Part shown: in pieces, positions 16,432 through 25,715 of the stretch
How positions within the stretch are numbered: the stretch's first letter is position 1
Layout of the letters: each line of letters begins with the position of its first letter
Origin: Candidatus Binatia bacterium
GTDB lineage: Bacteria; Desulfobacterota; Binatia; HRBIN30; BPIQ01
DNA: 64,000 nt
Assembly (NCBI GenBank): GCA_026004195.1
Contig: BPIQ01000001.1
Coordinates: 1-64,000 of the forward strand
Direction: 5' to 3'
Program-made: the position numbers and the translations under genes
The notes under the pieces: generated by a model
Seen by the model: the letters and a program-made list of their open reading frames with translations, nothing else
Told to the model about the DNA's origin: nothing
Databases searched by the model: none

Positions 16432-17745
16432 GTGGCGGGCGAAGAGCCGGGAAAAAAAGGCCCTGCGGAAGAAGGCGCCGGGACGGGAGCCTCGAAGGCC
16501 ACGGGAAGCGAGCTTTTCGCCGACGACAGGTGGCTCGTCACCAACATCCTCTCGAGTTCTCGGTGGGCCCGGGGCACGGCGGAAGAGCTCCTTTGCGGGG
16601 AGGCGTGGCGGACTTTCACGAGACGCCTCGAGCGAGTGGCCGAGCGAATTCTCGACGCCCGCGTACCGCCCTACGCCGTCGACCGCGCCGACGGCTACCG
16701 CTACGTCGCGACGCTTCTGCGGAACGCCCTCGACGTGGCGATCGAGGAGCACGACCCGGACCGGCCCCGGGTCCGCTGGCTCACCCGCAGGAACAAGATC
16801 GGCTACGATTGCGCGGATGCGCTCTACGGGTATGCCGAAATTCGACCCGACGCGACGTACAGGCTGCGCGGGAATCGGGGGAGCGTGCACTTTTTCGGCC
16901 TGCAGGTCATGTCGAGCATCCGCAATCTCCACAACGCCCACGCCGACGAGTGGGAAGTGGAGCCCGACGGGAGCTTCGAGCTCGTGGCGAGCCCGGCGCG
17001 GCAGCCGGGAAACTGGATTCCGCTCGGCGCGGGAGCCGACACGATCTGGTTCCGGCAGTTTTTCTACGACTGGGAGAACGAGGTTCCCGCCAGGCTTTCG
17101 ATCGAACGGGTCGACCCCGGGCCGCGGGGCAACCCGAACGGGAGGCTCGACCCCGCGGATTTCGCACGCAGGCTCGACGCCGTAGCGGCGAACGTCGAGG
17201 CCAACGTGGAGCTCTGGTTCCGGGTCGCCGTCGCCCAGCGAGAACACCTGCGAAACCGCTTTCCGGAAAAACCCTTCGGCGGCGCGGCCATGGGCGCGCA
17301 GAAGCACCAGACGGCCGGTACGGGCTACTTCGCCCTCGAGGACGACGAAGCGCTCGTGGTCGAAGTGCGCCCTCCGCGCGCCAAGTACTGGAGTCTCCAC
17401 CTCTGCAACTTCTGGCTCGAGTCGCTCGACTACGCCCACCACCAGTCGAGTCTCAACGGGCACCAGGCCGTTCTGGATCCGGACGGCGTCTTCCGCGCGG
17501 TCGTTTGTCTCGAGGATCCCGGTGTCGCGAACTGGCTCGACCCCGTGGGGCACAGGGAAGGGACGATGATCTACCGGTGGAATCTCGCCGACGACGCCCC
17601 CGTTCCGGAAACCCGCGTCGTGCCTCGGGCGAGGCTCCGGGAGTACCTGCCACCCGGGACGCGCTTCGTCTCGCCCGAGGAGCGGGCCCGGGCGATCGAA
17701 GTTCGCCGTGCCCACGTGCTGCGCCGGATGCAGGTCGGCGGTTGA
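16432..17745 (+). CDS. DUF1214-domain protein
   Basis: 437 residues beginning at GTG 16432; the first 25 residues are low-complexity (EEPGKKGPAEEGAGTG). The C-terminal third carries the DUF1214 signature: GTGYFALEDDEALVVEV, KYWSLHLCNFWLESLDY, HHQSSLNGHQA, then VCLEDPGVANWLDPVGHREG. The central part (YRLRGNRGSVHFFGLQVMSS) fits the related beta-sandwich region. No enzymatic activity is established for the family that I know of. No signal peptide. Position between a sulfotransferase and a MurG-like transferase suggests action on the same metabolite. Confidence 0.85.
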   Translation: MAGEEPGKKGPAEEGAGTGASKATGSELFADDRWLVTNILSSSRWARGTAEELLCGEAWRTFTRRLERVAERILDARVPPYAVDRADGYRYVATLLRNALDVAIEEHDPDRPRVRWLTRRNKIGYDCADALYGYAEIRPDATYRLRGNRGSVHFFGLQVMSSIRNLHNAHADEWEVEPDGSFELVASPARQPGNWIPLGAGADTIWFRQFFYDWENEVPARLSIERVDPGPRGNPNGRLDPADFARRLDAVAANVEANVELWFRVAVAQREHLRNRFPEKPFGGAAMGAQKHQTAGTGYFALEDDEALVVEVRPPRAKYWSLHLCNFWLESLDYAHHQSSLNGHQAVLDPDGVFRAVVCLEDPGVANWLDPVGHREGTMIYRWNLADDAPVPETRVVPRARLREYLPPGTRFVSPEERARAIEVRRAHVLRRMQVGG

Positions 17746-18917
17746 GGGTCCGCGAAGGCTACGTATTCGTTTCTTCGGAAATCGGTCGGGGGCACCCTTT
17801 CTACCTCGACGGGGTGGCGGACTCGCTCGCCGAGTCCGAATTTTCGGACCTGGTGTGCGCACGTCACGGCGTTTTCGACCTCTCGAGAGGCCCGGCTCGG
17901 AGCGGCTGGAGAGCCGTGCGGGCGCTCTACCGTCTGGGTGGGCTCGGGGCCGTGGGAAAGCGGTTCTACGAAGCCGTGCGGGGCGTAGCGACAGGGCGGG
18001 CCGAGGGCCGGAGTCCCTCTCTCCCCCGCTTTCTCGGTGCGGGGTGGGCGCGTACTCTGGCCGGGAAGCCCGTCGTCGTCGATCACCCCCTCCTGGTGGC
18101 CACCCTGTCACCGTGGGCCGTTGTCTGGTACGTGCACGGGGAGGTCGTCGTCCCGCCGGAGTGTCTGCGCGCGCGCCCTTTTGCCGTTTTCGTTCCGCTC
18201 GCGGAGACCGCGAGGGAGTTCCACCGCGCCTTCGGAAACGAGACCCGCGTCTACGTGACGGGGCTCTGCGTGGAGCGGGGGCTCGTGGGCCGAGCCCCTT
18301 CCGCTTTCGAAGAGAGGGTCCGGCGGCTTTCCGGCACGGGGCCTCTTACCGCGGCGCTCTTCGGCTCCGGCGCGGAGCCGACCGGGCACGTCCGCCTTCT
18401 CGCGCTCGCGGCCCGCTCCCTTCGCGAGTGCGGGCAGCGCGTGTTCGCCTTTGCGCGGGAGGGCGGGCGCTTCCACCGGGCTCTTTCCTCCGGTCGTCTC
18501 GTTCGGGACGTGGAGCTCGCGTTGTTCCGGACGAGAAAGGACCTCGAGAACGACACGGTTCGCCTCCTCCCCTGTGTGGACGTTCTGGTGGCTCCGGCGC
18601 ACGAGCGCACCGCCTGGGCCCTGGGACTCGGCCTTCCGATGTTCGTCCTCTCGCCCGACATCGGCCCCTTCGCCCCCCGGAACCGGCAGTTTTTGCTCGC
18701 GCGCGGCGTGGCCGAGGAACTGCGCTCGGAGAACGACGCTCGGGTGTTCGGCCGGCGCTTGCTCGTGCTCCGCGAGGAGGGCAGGCTTGCGCGGATGGCG
18801 GAGGCGGGACGGGGGCTTCCCGTCGACGGGTTTCGCGTCGCGGCGGAAATCCTGGCACTCGTGGCGAGCGGAAGAGAAGAGGAGGCGGAGAAGTGGCGCT
18901 TTCGTGGAGAGGGATAG
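17742..18917 (+). CDS. MurG/MGDG synthase-like glycosyltransferase
   Basis: About 391 residues starting at TTG 17742, which overlaps the TGA of the DUF1214 gene (TTGA), an arrangement that argues for coupled translation. The N-terminus YVFVSSEIGRGHPFYLDGV has the GxGHxxP-like loop of GT28 enzymes. The C-terminal part contains VDVLVAPAHERTAWALGLGLP and NRQFLLARGVAEEL, the expected sugar-nucleotide region. The conserved stretches are weaker than in true MurG, so donor and acceptor are unknown. A function in glycolipid formation would fit. Confidence 0.7.
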   Translation: MRVREGYVFVSSEIGRGHPFYLDGVADSLAESEFSDLVCARHGVFDLSRGPARSGWRAVRALYRLGGLGAVGKRFYEAVRGVATGRAEGRSPSLPRFLGAGWARTLAGKPVVVDHPLLVATLSPWAVVWYVHGEVVVPPECLRARPFAVFVPLAETAREFHRAFGNETRVYVTGLCVERGLVGRAPSAFEERVRRLSGTGPLTAALFGSGAEPTGHVRLLALAARSLRECGQRVFAFAREGGRFHRALSSGRLVRDVELALFRTRKDLENDTVRLLPCVDVLVAPAHERTAWALGLGLPMFVLSPDIGPFAPRNRQFLLARGVAEELRSENDARVFGRRLLVLREEGRLARMAEAGRGLPVDGFRVAAEILALVASGREEEAEKWRFRGEG

Positions 18918-18949
18918 CAGGGTCGGAGCGCTCGGTTGCGTGGGCTCGC

Positions 18950-20332
18950 ATGTCGTCGGTAGCCCGCGCTCTCGTGTGGCTCGGGGGAATCGCGGCGATT
19001 TCGATCGCCCGCCCGGTCCTCGCCGACGAGCGGCCGGACATCGTGCTCGTGGTGATCGACACGCTTCGGGCCGATCGCCTGGGTACGTACGGCTACGAGA
19101 AGCCGACCAGTCCGAACCTCGACGAACTCGCCCGCCGCGGGACGGTTTTCGAGCGGGCCGTGGCGCAGGCTCCCTGGACCACGCCGTCGGTCGCGAGCAT
19201 TCTCACGGGAAAGATTCCCGCGGCACACGGAGCGATCGGCTCGATCGAGGGGAAGAGGGCGAGACTCGCCACCGAGCAGAAGACGCTGGCCGAGATGCTT
19301 CGTGCGAGCGGCTACCGGACGGCCGGGATCGTGACGAACCCGAACGTGAAAGCCGAGCTCGGATTCGGTCAGGGTTTCGACGTGTTCGAGGAAAGGATGC
19401 TCGCGACGGCCGAGGTCGTGACGGACTGGGCCGTCGAGCAGCTCCGGCAGGAGCGGGACGCGCCTCTTTTCCTTTACCTCCACTACATGGACCCGCACAC
19501 GCCTTACGCGCCGGCCGAGGAGTACCGTGATCGCTTCGTCCGGACGACGCCTACCCGCTTGGGGGCCGTGGTAAGACACAAGTTTCTACAGAAGGTTCGC
19601 CTCGGTCGGGTGCGCCTTCTCGGTGCCGACATGGAGTTTCTCGAAGAGCTTTACGATGCCGAGATCGCGCAGGTCGACGCGGCGCTCGGGCGGCTCATCC
19701 GAGAGATCGAGCGGACGCGGCCACTCCGGTCGCGCGGCTTGCTCGAGCGTATCTTTGGCAGCGGCTCCCGAGGGGTCGTGATCACCGTCACGGCCGACCA
19801 CGGCGAGGAGTTTTTCGACCACGGAAGCGTCCTCCACGGTTACACCGTGTACCGCGAGCAAACCCACGTTCCCCTGATCTTCGCGGGCTCGGGGATCCGC
19901 GCCCAGCGGGTCGCGGGAGTCGTCCGGTCGGTGGACATCGCCCCCACCCTTCTCGAGGTTGCCGGAGTGAGGGTTCCCGGCGGGATTCAGGGCGTCTCCC
20001 TCTGGGGAGTCTTGCAGGCGAAAGGGGAAGCCCCTCCCGTTGCCGCCGTCTCGCAAGCCGAGATGGCCCCTCGGGGCGAACTCGTCAAGCTCGACGCCAT
20101 CGAGACGGCCGACTGGAAGCTCCTCCGGGACCACGTCCGGGGACGGGTCGAACTCTACCACCTGCGGAGCGACCCCCGGGAAACGAAAGATCTGGCCGCG
20201 AGCGCAGAAGGCGTGCGCCGCCGGCTCGAAGGCGAGCTGGAAGCGGCTTTGCGGCTCGCGCCGCGCGTCGAGCCGGAGACCGTCGAGGTCGACGAGGCGA
20301 CCGAGGAAAGGTTGCGGGAGCTCGGCTACTGA
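18950..20332 (+). CDS. Sulfatase/alkaline-phosphatase-fold hydrolase, exported, no formylglycine Cys
   Basis: 460 residues. An N-terminal signal ([21 protein letters not shown]) precedes the fold: [21 protein letters not shown] (metal aspartate), [37 protein letters not shown] and HVPLIF. In sulfatases the Cys or Ser of CxPxR becomes formylglycine; here that site reads TTPSVAS, so the nucleophile is Thr as in phosphoglycerol-transferase and phosphonate-hydrolase relatives. It is therefore more likely a phospho-transfer or phosphodiester enzyme than a sulfate esterase, despite nearby sulfotransferases. A GTG near 18893 would give a longer leader. ATG 18950 is preferred. Confidence 0.85.
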   Translation: MSSVARALVWLGGIAAISIARPVLADERPDIVLVVIDTLRADRLGTYGYEKPTSPNLDELARRGTVFERAVAQAPWTTPSVASILTGKIPAAHGAIGSIEGKRARLATEQKTLAEMLRASGYRTAGIVTNPNVKAELGFGQGFDVFEERMLATAEVVTDWAVEQLRQERDAPLFLYLHYMDPHTPYAPAEEYRDRFVRTTPTRLGAVVRHKFLQKVRLGRVRLLGADMEFLEELYDAEIAQVDAALGRLIREIERTRPLRSRGLLERIFGSGSRGVVITVTADHGEEFFDHGSVLHGYTVYREQTHVPLIFAGSGIRAQRVAGVVRSVDIAPTLLEVAGVRVPGGIQGVSLWGVLQAKGEAPPVAAVSQAEMAPRGELVKLDAIETADWKLLRDHVRGRVELYHLRSDPRETKDLAASAEGVRRRLEGELEAALRLAPRVEPETVEVDEATEERLRELGY

Positions 20333-20363
20333 GGAAAAGTGGGCGGGCTCGAGGCGAGTTTTC

Positions 20364-21008
20364 ATGTGGGGCAAGGCCGTGAAGCTACGTCTCCCGAGCC
20401 CGGAGGAGGCTCTTCCGGGTCGGCCCGAGCGAATGCCGGTGCCGAAGCGGCACCTCGTGCTCGGCACGCCTCTGGAGCCGCCCTTCCCGCTGGGAACGGA
20501 GCGGGCGATTTTCGGCATGGGGTGTTTCTGGGGCGCCGAGAGAAAGTTCTGGCAGCTCCCGGGAGTCTACACCACGGCCGCGGGCTACTCGGGGGGCCAT
20601 ACTCCGAACCCCACTTACGAGGAGGTCTGCACGGGGCTTACGGGCCACGCGGAGGTGGTGCTGGTCGTTTACGACCCCCTGGTGATTCCGTACGAGGAGC
20701 TCCTGCAGGTGTTCTGGGAAAGCCACGACCCCACGCAGGGAATGCGGCAGGGAAACGACGTGGGAACGCAGTACCGATCCGCGATCTACTTCACCACCGA
20801 GAGCCAGCGCGAGGCCGCGGAAGCGTCCCGGCGTGCCTACGAAGAAGCGCTTCGTGCTGCGGGCTTCGGCCCCGTGACGACGGAAATCGCCCCTGCGGGC
20901 GAGTTCTACTACGCGGAGCCCTACCACCAGCAGTACCTGGCGAGAAATCCGTTCGGCTACTGCGGCCTGGGCGGCACCGGTGTGCGCTATCCTGGGCGGG
21001 CGTCTTGA
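20364..21008 (+). CDS. msrA: Peptide methionine (S)-S-oxide reductase
   Basis: 214 residues. The catalytic motif GCFWGAE lies at about residues 53-59, followed by [26 protein letters not shown] and [23 protein letters not shown], all diagnostic of MsrA. It reduces methionine-S-sulfoxide in proteins using thioredoxin; a resolving Cys near the C-terminus (FGYCGLGG) is present. The 40-residue N-terminal extension has no signal peptide, so it is probably cytoplasmic. It follows the phosphatase-fold gene by 31 bp, and a repeat array begins directly after its stop. Confidence 0.97.
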   Translation: MWGKAVKLRLPSPEEALPGRPERMPVPKRHLVLGTPLEPPFPLGTERAIFGMGCFWGAERKFWQLPGVYTTAAGYSGGHTPNPTYEEVCTGLTGHAEVVLVVYDPLVIPYEELLQVFWESHDPTQGMRQGNDVGTQYRSAIYFTTESQREAAEASRRAYEEALRAAGFGPVTTEIAPAGEFYYAEPYHQQYLARNPFGYCGLGGTGVRYPGRAS

Positions 21009-21011
21009 GAG

Positions 21012-21720
21012 CGTCCCACCCACGGCCCCGGCCACGACAGAGCGTGGCCCTCCGATCACCACGGCCGCATCCGGAGGGACGCGCTCCGTCGCGTCCGGGG
21101 GGCGGGAAATGAACGCGTCCGCCTCGATTGCGACGACGCACGTCGTCCCATGGACGGACACGAACCCCGCGGGAGGGACGCGCTCCGTCGCGTCCGGGGG
21201 GCGGGGGCGGATGTGCGCGTGGCGAACGTCGGCAATGACCGGTGGCACCACCCACGGCCCCGGCCACGACAGAGCGTGGCCCTCCGATCGCCCCGCCGGT
21301 GGGATGCGCTCCGTCGCGTCCGGGGGGCGGAGGCGGATGTGCGCGTGGCGAACGTCGGCAATGACCGGTGGTCCCACCCACGGCCCCGGCCACGACAGAG
21401 CGTGGCCCTCCGATCGCCCCGCCGGAGGGATGCGCTCCGTCGCGTCCGGGGGGCGGAGGCGGATGTGCGCGTGGCGAACGTCGGCAATGACCGGTGGCCC
21501 CACCCACGGCCCCGGCCACGACAGAGCGTGGCCCTCCGATCACCACGGCCGCATCCGGAGGGACGCGCTCCGTCGCGTCCGCGGGGCGGGGGCGGATGTG
21601 CGCGTGGCGAACGTCGGCACTGACCGGTGGCCCCACCCACGGCCCCGGCCACGACAGAGCGTGGCCCTCCGATCACCCGGCGGGAGGGACGCGCTCCGTC
21701 GCGTCCGGGGGGCGGGAGGA
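21012..21720. repeat. Tandem array of hairpin-bearing units, period 126 bp
   Basis: Eleven hairpins fill this gap. Type B (GGCCACG, loop ACAGAG, CGTGGCC) lies at 21030, 21262, 21388, 21514 and 21647. Type A (GGACGCG, loop CTCCGT, CGCGTCC) lies at 21077, 21176, 21302, 21428, 21561 and 21687; the copies at 21302 and 21428 have GGATGCG, which still pairs through a G-T wobble. The units at 21253, 21379 and 21505 repeat every 126 bp, the next after 133 bp. The spacer GGCGGATGTGCGCGTGGCGA / ACGTCGGCAATGACCGGTGG is near-identical between copies. The array lies between two plus-strand genes with no coding potential that I trust. Confidence 0.93.
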
Positions 21721-21759
21721 TCGCCGATGGGATCGGCAGAATTCCGATAGAGGTTCGGC

Positions 21760-22377
21760 ATGAAAGCGTGGATCATCTGGGGGCTCGCCATCTTTCTCTA
21801 CGGGGCCTTCTTCGTCTGGTACCAGGGGCTCCGCCGACCGCTGACGAAAGACGAAATCGACACTGTGCTGGAATCGCTCGGTAGGGCGGAAAACGCGAGC
21901 CCCGAGCGCCTTGCGCGCTTTCGGGCTTTTCTCGAGGCCGACGATGGCCGCGAGTTCTTCATGGTGAATCTGATCCGAATGAACACGGAAAAGGTAGAGG
22001 ACCCCGATTCGGGCGAGCCGGTCGATCCGAACGCATTGCTCCTGCGGTACACGCGTCCCTTCATGCGACGCGTCCTGCGCCGGGCGGGCCACCCTGTGTT
22101 CTTCGGACAGGCGGCCGGTGGATATCTCGAGGAGTGGGGTGTTTCCGAAGATCCCGGCTGGACGACGGCTGCCGTCGTCCGCTACCGGAGCCGACGTGAC
22201 CTGGTCGAACTCGTCTCCGACCCGAGTTTCCCCCTGGTCCACCGCTACAAGCTCGCGGCCATCGCCGGTACGTTCGCATTTCCGGCCGCGCCGGCCATGC
22301 TCTTCGTCGGACCCCGAGTCTGGGTCGGGCTTCTCCTGGCTCTCCTTGCGGTGGCGGCGCATCGGGTTTTCGGGTAG
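21760..22377 (+). CDS. Membrane-anchored protein with a DUF1330/EthD-like alpha-beta barrel
   Basis: 205 residues: an N-terminal transmembrane helix (WIIWGLAIFLYGAFFVWYQ), a soluble middle and a hydrophobic C-terminus (IAGTFAFPAAPAMLF, then VWVGLLLALLAVAAHRVF). The middle contains FFMVNLIRMN, GHPVFFGQAAGGYLE and TTAAVVRYRSRRDLVELVSD. This matches the order of strands in DUF1330-like dimeric barrels, usually free-standing cytosolic domains. Here the barrel would sit next to the inner membrane. No conserved catalytic pair is evident. It directly follows the hairpin array. Confidence 0.65.
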   Translation: MKAWIIWGLAIFLYGAFFVWYQGLRRPLTKDEIDTVLESLGRAENASPERLARFRAFLEADDGREFFMVNLIRMNTEKVEDPDSGEPVDPNALLLRYTRPFMRRVLRRAGHPVFFGQAAGGYLEEWGVSEDPGWTTAAVVRYRSRRDLVELVSDPSFPLVHRYKLAAIAGTFAFPAAPAMLFVGPRVWVGLLLALLAVAAHRVFG

Positions 22378-22579
22378 GTCGCCGAAGGAACACGCGGGCC
22401 TTGCTGGCGCGACGACCGCTGCCGTGGAGGACCCGGAACCGGTAGCGGGGAGACGCACCCCGCGGCTTTCGCCGGAGTGACGTTCCTCGTCGGCGTCGGG
22501 TTTTCATCTTGAGAATCTCGGCTTCCGCGGCTTAGAATTGCGGGTCGTCGCAATCCTTGGCTTTCGCAAGGGGGGAGCG

Positions 22580-25159
22580 ATGGTGTCCGGAAGCAAGGTT
22601 TTCGTCGTCCGGCGGTCCTGCTTCGTTGCGGCAGCCCTGAGCTTTTTTGCGGTATCGCAAGGGCTTGCTTCGTCCGGCCCAGGCGGGCCCACCGAGAGCT
22701 TGCCTGTGCCGGTGCAGGCGGCTCTCTCGGAGGCCGCGGGCCGGGCCGACGATTCGTTTCACCTCCGGAGCGGTTCCCGTGACATGTTCTCGGCGCGCAA
22801 CCCCGTCCACGGGCTCCGGATCGAGCTCGCCCGCGACGGGAGAGTCGAGCTGGCCAACGAGCGCGGAAACCGCATCGGGGTGTCCGCGGCACTCTACGGT
22901 CGAGAGGGAGAACCACTGCGGGAAATTCCCGGTCCTGGAAACGTCCGGGTCGAGGCAAACACGATCGAGTACGACCGGGACGTGGTTCTCGAGCGGTATG
23001 CGAACGGACCTCTCGGTTTGAGCCACGCGTTCGTTTTTCGGACTCGGGCGGAGGATGCAGGCGCGGGCAGCGGCGCTACTTCGTCTCCCCTCGTGATCCA
23101 TGTGCGCTTTCGGGGCGACGTCGAGCTCGAGGGAGGGGGCACGGCCGCCGATCCGGTCGTTCTCGCGCAAAGCGGCGAGGAGATTTTTCGGTATGCCGGT
23201 CTTGCAGCCTGGGACTCCGAAGGCCGAGCCCTTCCGGTCGACTGGCAGGTGAGCGGGCGGGAGGTTCGTATCCGCGTGCACGACACGGGTGCGACCTATC
23301 CGGTGACCATCGACCCCTTCGTCCAGCAACAGGCGAAACTCACGTCCTCGGACGGCATAACGAGCGACGAGTTCGGTACGTCGGTGGCCGTGAGTGGGGA
23401 TACCGTCGTCGTGGGGGCGCCCCTCCACGACGTGAGCGGGAACTCGGCCCAGGGGGCGGCTTACGTGTTCGTCCGCTCCGGGAGTTCGTGGTCCGACATG
23501 ACGGAAGTGGCCAAGCTCCTGGCCTCGGACGGTGGAGCCGTGGATTTCTTCGGCACGTCGGTTGCGATCGAAGGCGACACGATCGTCGTGGGAGCTCCGC
23601 TCCATGACGTGGGTGCCGACACGGACCGGGGTGCCGCCTACGTGTTCGTGAGGCCCGTAGGCGGTTGGAGCGGCACGCTCACGGAGACGGCCAAACTTCT
23701 CGCGTCGGACGGCGCAGGTGGCGACGAGTTCGGAACGTCCGTGGACCTCTCGGGCGATACGGTCGTCGTCGGGGCCTGGCGGGCCGATATCGGCGCGAAC
23801 TCCGCGCAGGGCGCCGCGTACGTGTTCGAGAAGCCCGGAAGCGGTTGGTCGGGCACGATCAACGAAGTCGCCAAACTCACGGCATCGGACGGCGGCTCGC
23901 TCGACGAGTTCGGCGCCTCGGTAGGCATCGACGGGGAAACCATCGCCGTGGGTGCGCGTTTCGGAGGCAGCACTTCCACCGGCGCAGCGTATGTTTTCGT
24001 GAAGCCGGGCTCGGGCTGGGTGGACGGCACCGAGACGGCGAGGCTTCTCGCATCGGATGGTTCCTCGACGGACCTTTTCGGAGCGGCGGTTGCCGTCTCG
24101 GGGAACACGGTTCTCGTGGGGGCACCCCGTCACGATACGAACGGAGACACGGACCGCGGCGCTGCTTACGTTTTCGTCGAGCCGCTCACGGGCTGGGTCG
24201 ATTCCGTCGAGACCGGCAAGCTCATCTCTTCCGACGGAGAACCGGGGGACCTATTCGGTACGTCCGTGGCGCTCGAGGGCATTTCCGCCGTTGTCGGCGC
24301 TCCTTTCCACACCGTCGGATCGGCGGCAGGTCAGGGGGCCGCGTACGAGTTCGTCAAGGGATTCGCGGGCTGGAAAAAGAAAAACAAAGAGACCTCGGTT
24401 TTCTCTTCGCTCGACGGCATCGCGGGAGACGAGTTCGGCCATGCGGTCGCGATTTCCGGTGGTACCGTCGTTGCGGGTGCCCGCAGAGCCAACGTCGGAG
24501 CCGCCACGAACCAGGGCGCGGCGTACGTGTTCGAGCCTGTCGTGACCGGAGCCGCCCCGGCGTGCCCCGCGACACCCCAGGCTGGGTGTGTCTCGCCCGG
24601 AAAGTCCATCGTTCTGGTGAAGGACAAGACGCTTCCCAAGGGGGAGCCGCAAAGGGCCGACCGCGTGATCTGGAAGTGGCTCAAGGGACCGAGCGTGGCA
24701 TTCGCGGACTTCGGTGATCCGGTGACGGGTTCGACCGGGTATTCGCTCTGCGTGTACGACGAGACGGGCGGGGTGGCGTCGCTCGTGAGCAGCTTCGGTG
24801 TTCCTGCCGGCGCGACCTGTGCCCCGGGAAAGCCTTGCTGGAAGCTCGTGGGAAGCGCGAGCAACCCGAAAGGTTATCTCTACAAGGACAAGCTCGCGGC
24901 TACGGACGGCATCGCAAAGATCCTTCTCAAAGCCGGGGACGCGGGGAAATCGAAGATTCTCGTGATCGGCAAGGGCGGCCAACTGTCCCTTCCGGGCCCC
25001 GCGGGCGCCGCTTACTTCCAGCAGGATACCGGCCTCGTCGTGCAGCTTCTCTCGGGAGCCGGGTCGTGCTGGGAGGTCCGCTATCCGGTGCCGGCCCTCA
25101 AAAACGAGCCCGAGCTCTTCCGCGACAAGTGCGGGACGGCGTCCACGGGCCCGTGCTGA
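22580..25159 (+). CDS. Secreted FG-GAP beta-propeller protein
   Basis: 859 residues from the ATG at 22580 (GGGGGAG upstream). Residues 1-35 contain a signal (FVAAALSFFAVSQGLA). An N-terminal domain to about residue 250 ends in TYPVTIDPF, a segment common at the start of bacterial FG-GAP proteins. Seven FG-GAP repeats of about 57 residues follow; each has a SDG..xDEFGxSVA block and a DTVVVGAP / GAAYVFV block, forming one seven-bladed propeller. A Cys-containing C-terminal domain (about residues 665-859) ends with CGTASTGPC. The role is probably extracellular binding; no enzyme motif is visible. Confidence 0.85.
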   Translation: MVSGSKVFVVRRSCFVAAALSFFAVSQGLASSGPGGPTESLPVPVQAALSEAAGRADDSFHLRSGSRDMFSARNPVHGLRIELARDGRVELANERGNRIGVSAALYGREGEPLREIPGPGNVRVEANTIEYDRDVVLERYANGPLGLSHAFVFRTRAEDAGAGSGATSSPLVIHVRFRGDVELEGGGTAADPVVLAQSGEEIFRYAGLAAWDSEGRALPVDWQVSGREVRIRVHDTGATYPVTIDPFVQQQAKLTSSDGITSDEFGTSVAVSGDTVVVGAPLHDVSGNSAQGAAYVFVRSGSSWSDMTEVAKLLASDGGAVDFFGTSVAIEGDTIVVGAPLHDVGADTDRGAAYVFVRPVGGWSGTLTETAKLLASDGAGGDEFGTSVDLSGDTVVVGAWRADIGANSAQGAAYVFEKPGSGWSGTINEVAKLTASDGGSLDEFGASVGIDGETIAVGARFGGSTSTGAAYVFVKPGSGWVDGTETARLLASDGSSTDLFGAAVAVSGNTVLVGAPRHDTNGDTDRGAAYVFVEPLTGWVDSVETGKLISSDGEPGDLFGTSVALEGISAVVGAPFHTVGSAAGQGAAYEFVKGFAGWKKKNKETSVFSSLDGIAGDEFGHAVAISGGTVVAGARRANVGAATNQGAAYVFEPVVTGAAPACPATPQAGCVSPGKSIVLVKDKTLPKGEPQRADRVIWKWLKGPSVAFADFGDPVTGSTGYSLCVYDETGGVASLVSSFGVPAGATCAPGKPCWKLVGSASNPKGYLYKDKLAATDGIAKILLKAGDAGKSKILVIGKGGQLSLPGPAGAAYFQQDTGLVVQLLSGAGSCWEVRYPVPALKNEPELFRDKCGTASTGPC

Positions 25160-25317
25160 GGGCTCTCCTGCCGGCTCGAGCGGCAGTTGGAGCTTCTGCC
25201 TTCCTGGAAGTCCACGCCTTCGGCTCCGGGAGGCCCTTTTTCCGAAGGAACCCCTCGGCCCTCCGAGCATCCGCCGCCGGGAAAACGGGCGGTCGGGTCC
25301 TACCAGAGAAAGAGAAG

Positions 25318-25665
25318 TGGAGGCGGGGGGAATCGAACCCCCGTCCGAGAGTGGGCCACCGTGGCGTCTACGTGCGTAGGCTCGTGTTTTGCTCTCGCCG
25401 CCGAGGCTCCCACGGCCAGGATCCGTCGGCGGCCAGCTCGTCAGGTTTTCGTCCCCGACTTACGAGCGTCGCCGGGGCTTAGCCCGATTTCCGTCGCCCG
25501 ATCCGGCCCTACGGGCTCGAGCCGGTCGGACGCTGGCAGCGCTCAGGCTGCCAGAGCGAGTTGTTCGTCTGCGTGTAAATTTCGCAGCCTGGATTTTGGC
25601 GGGCTCCAGGTACCCGTTGCACGCAGCCCCGGCTTTTCCACCCCCGTCGAACCCATATCGCCCCC
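25318..25665 (-). ncRNA. ssrA: tmRNA (transfer-messenger RNA)
   Basis: The 5' end (25665 downward) reads GGGGGCGATATGGGTTCGAC and the 3' end GGGTTCGATTCCCCC then CGCCTCCA. GGGGGCG pairs with CGCCTCC to make the acceptor stem, and the T-arm is canonical. The CCA is not encoded (CTTCT follows the discriminator A). The tag frame at 25572-25543 reads GCA GAC GAA CAA CTC GCT CTG GCA GCC TGA, so the tag is (A)ADEQLALAA. The resume codon is chosen as GCA because U-A sit at positions -5 and -4 before it, as in E. coli. It rescues stalled ribosomes with SmpB, which is also encoded in this window. Confidence 0.95.
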
Positions 25666-25686
25666 ATTGCCGTGGTTGCACGACGG

Positions 25687-25715
25687 AGTATAGCGCCGGC
25701 CGGGGGGCCCTGCAA
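25687..25715 (-). promoter_or_regulatory. Sigma-70 promoter of tmRNA
   Basis: On the minus strand TTGCAG (25715-25710) and TATACT (25692-25687) are separated by exactly 17 bases. The -10 ends 21 bases before the mature 5' end, leaving about 14 leader bases for RNase P to remove. A hairpin of the dispersed family (25722-25742) abuts the -35 element. Confidence 0.8.

Noticed and set aside
14815-18111. Minus-strand frame of about 1100 codons
   Set aside because: It is antisense to four well-supported genes (sulfotransferase, DUF1214, MurG-like and SDR) and has no recognisable domain.
18950-20332. True sulfatase partnered with the sulfotransferases
   Set aside because: The CxPxR formylglycine site is TTPSVAS, with no Cys or Arg, so sulfate ester hydrolysis by the usual mechanism is unlikely.
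21012-21720. CRISPR array
   Set aside because: The period is 126 bp and the sequences between hairpins are near-identical instead of unique; no cas genes nearby. It is a tandem repeat of the dispersed hairpin unit.
25310-25350. tRNA gene on the minus strand (GGGTTCGATTCCCCC T-arm)
   Set aside because: No D-arm or anticodon arm follows at tRNA distance. The partner of the acceptor stem is 340 bases away, and a tag frame lies between, so it is tmRNA.
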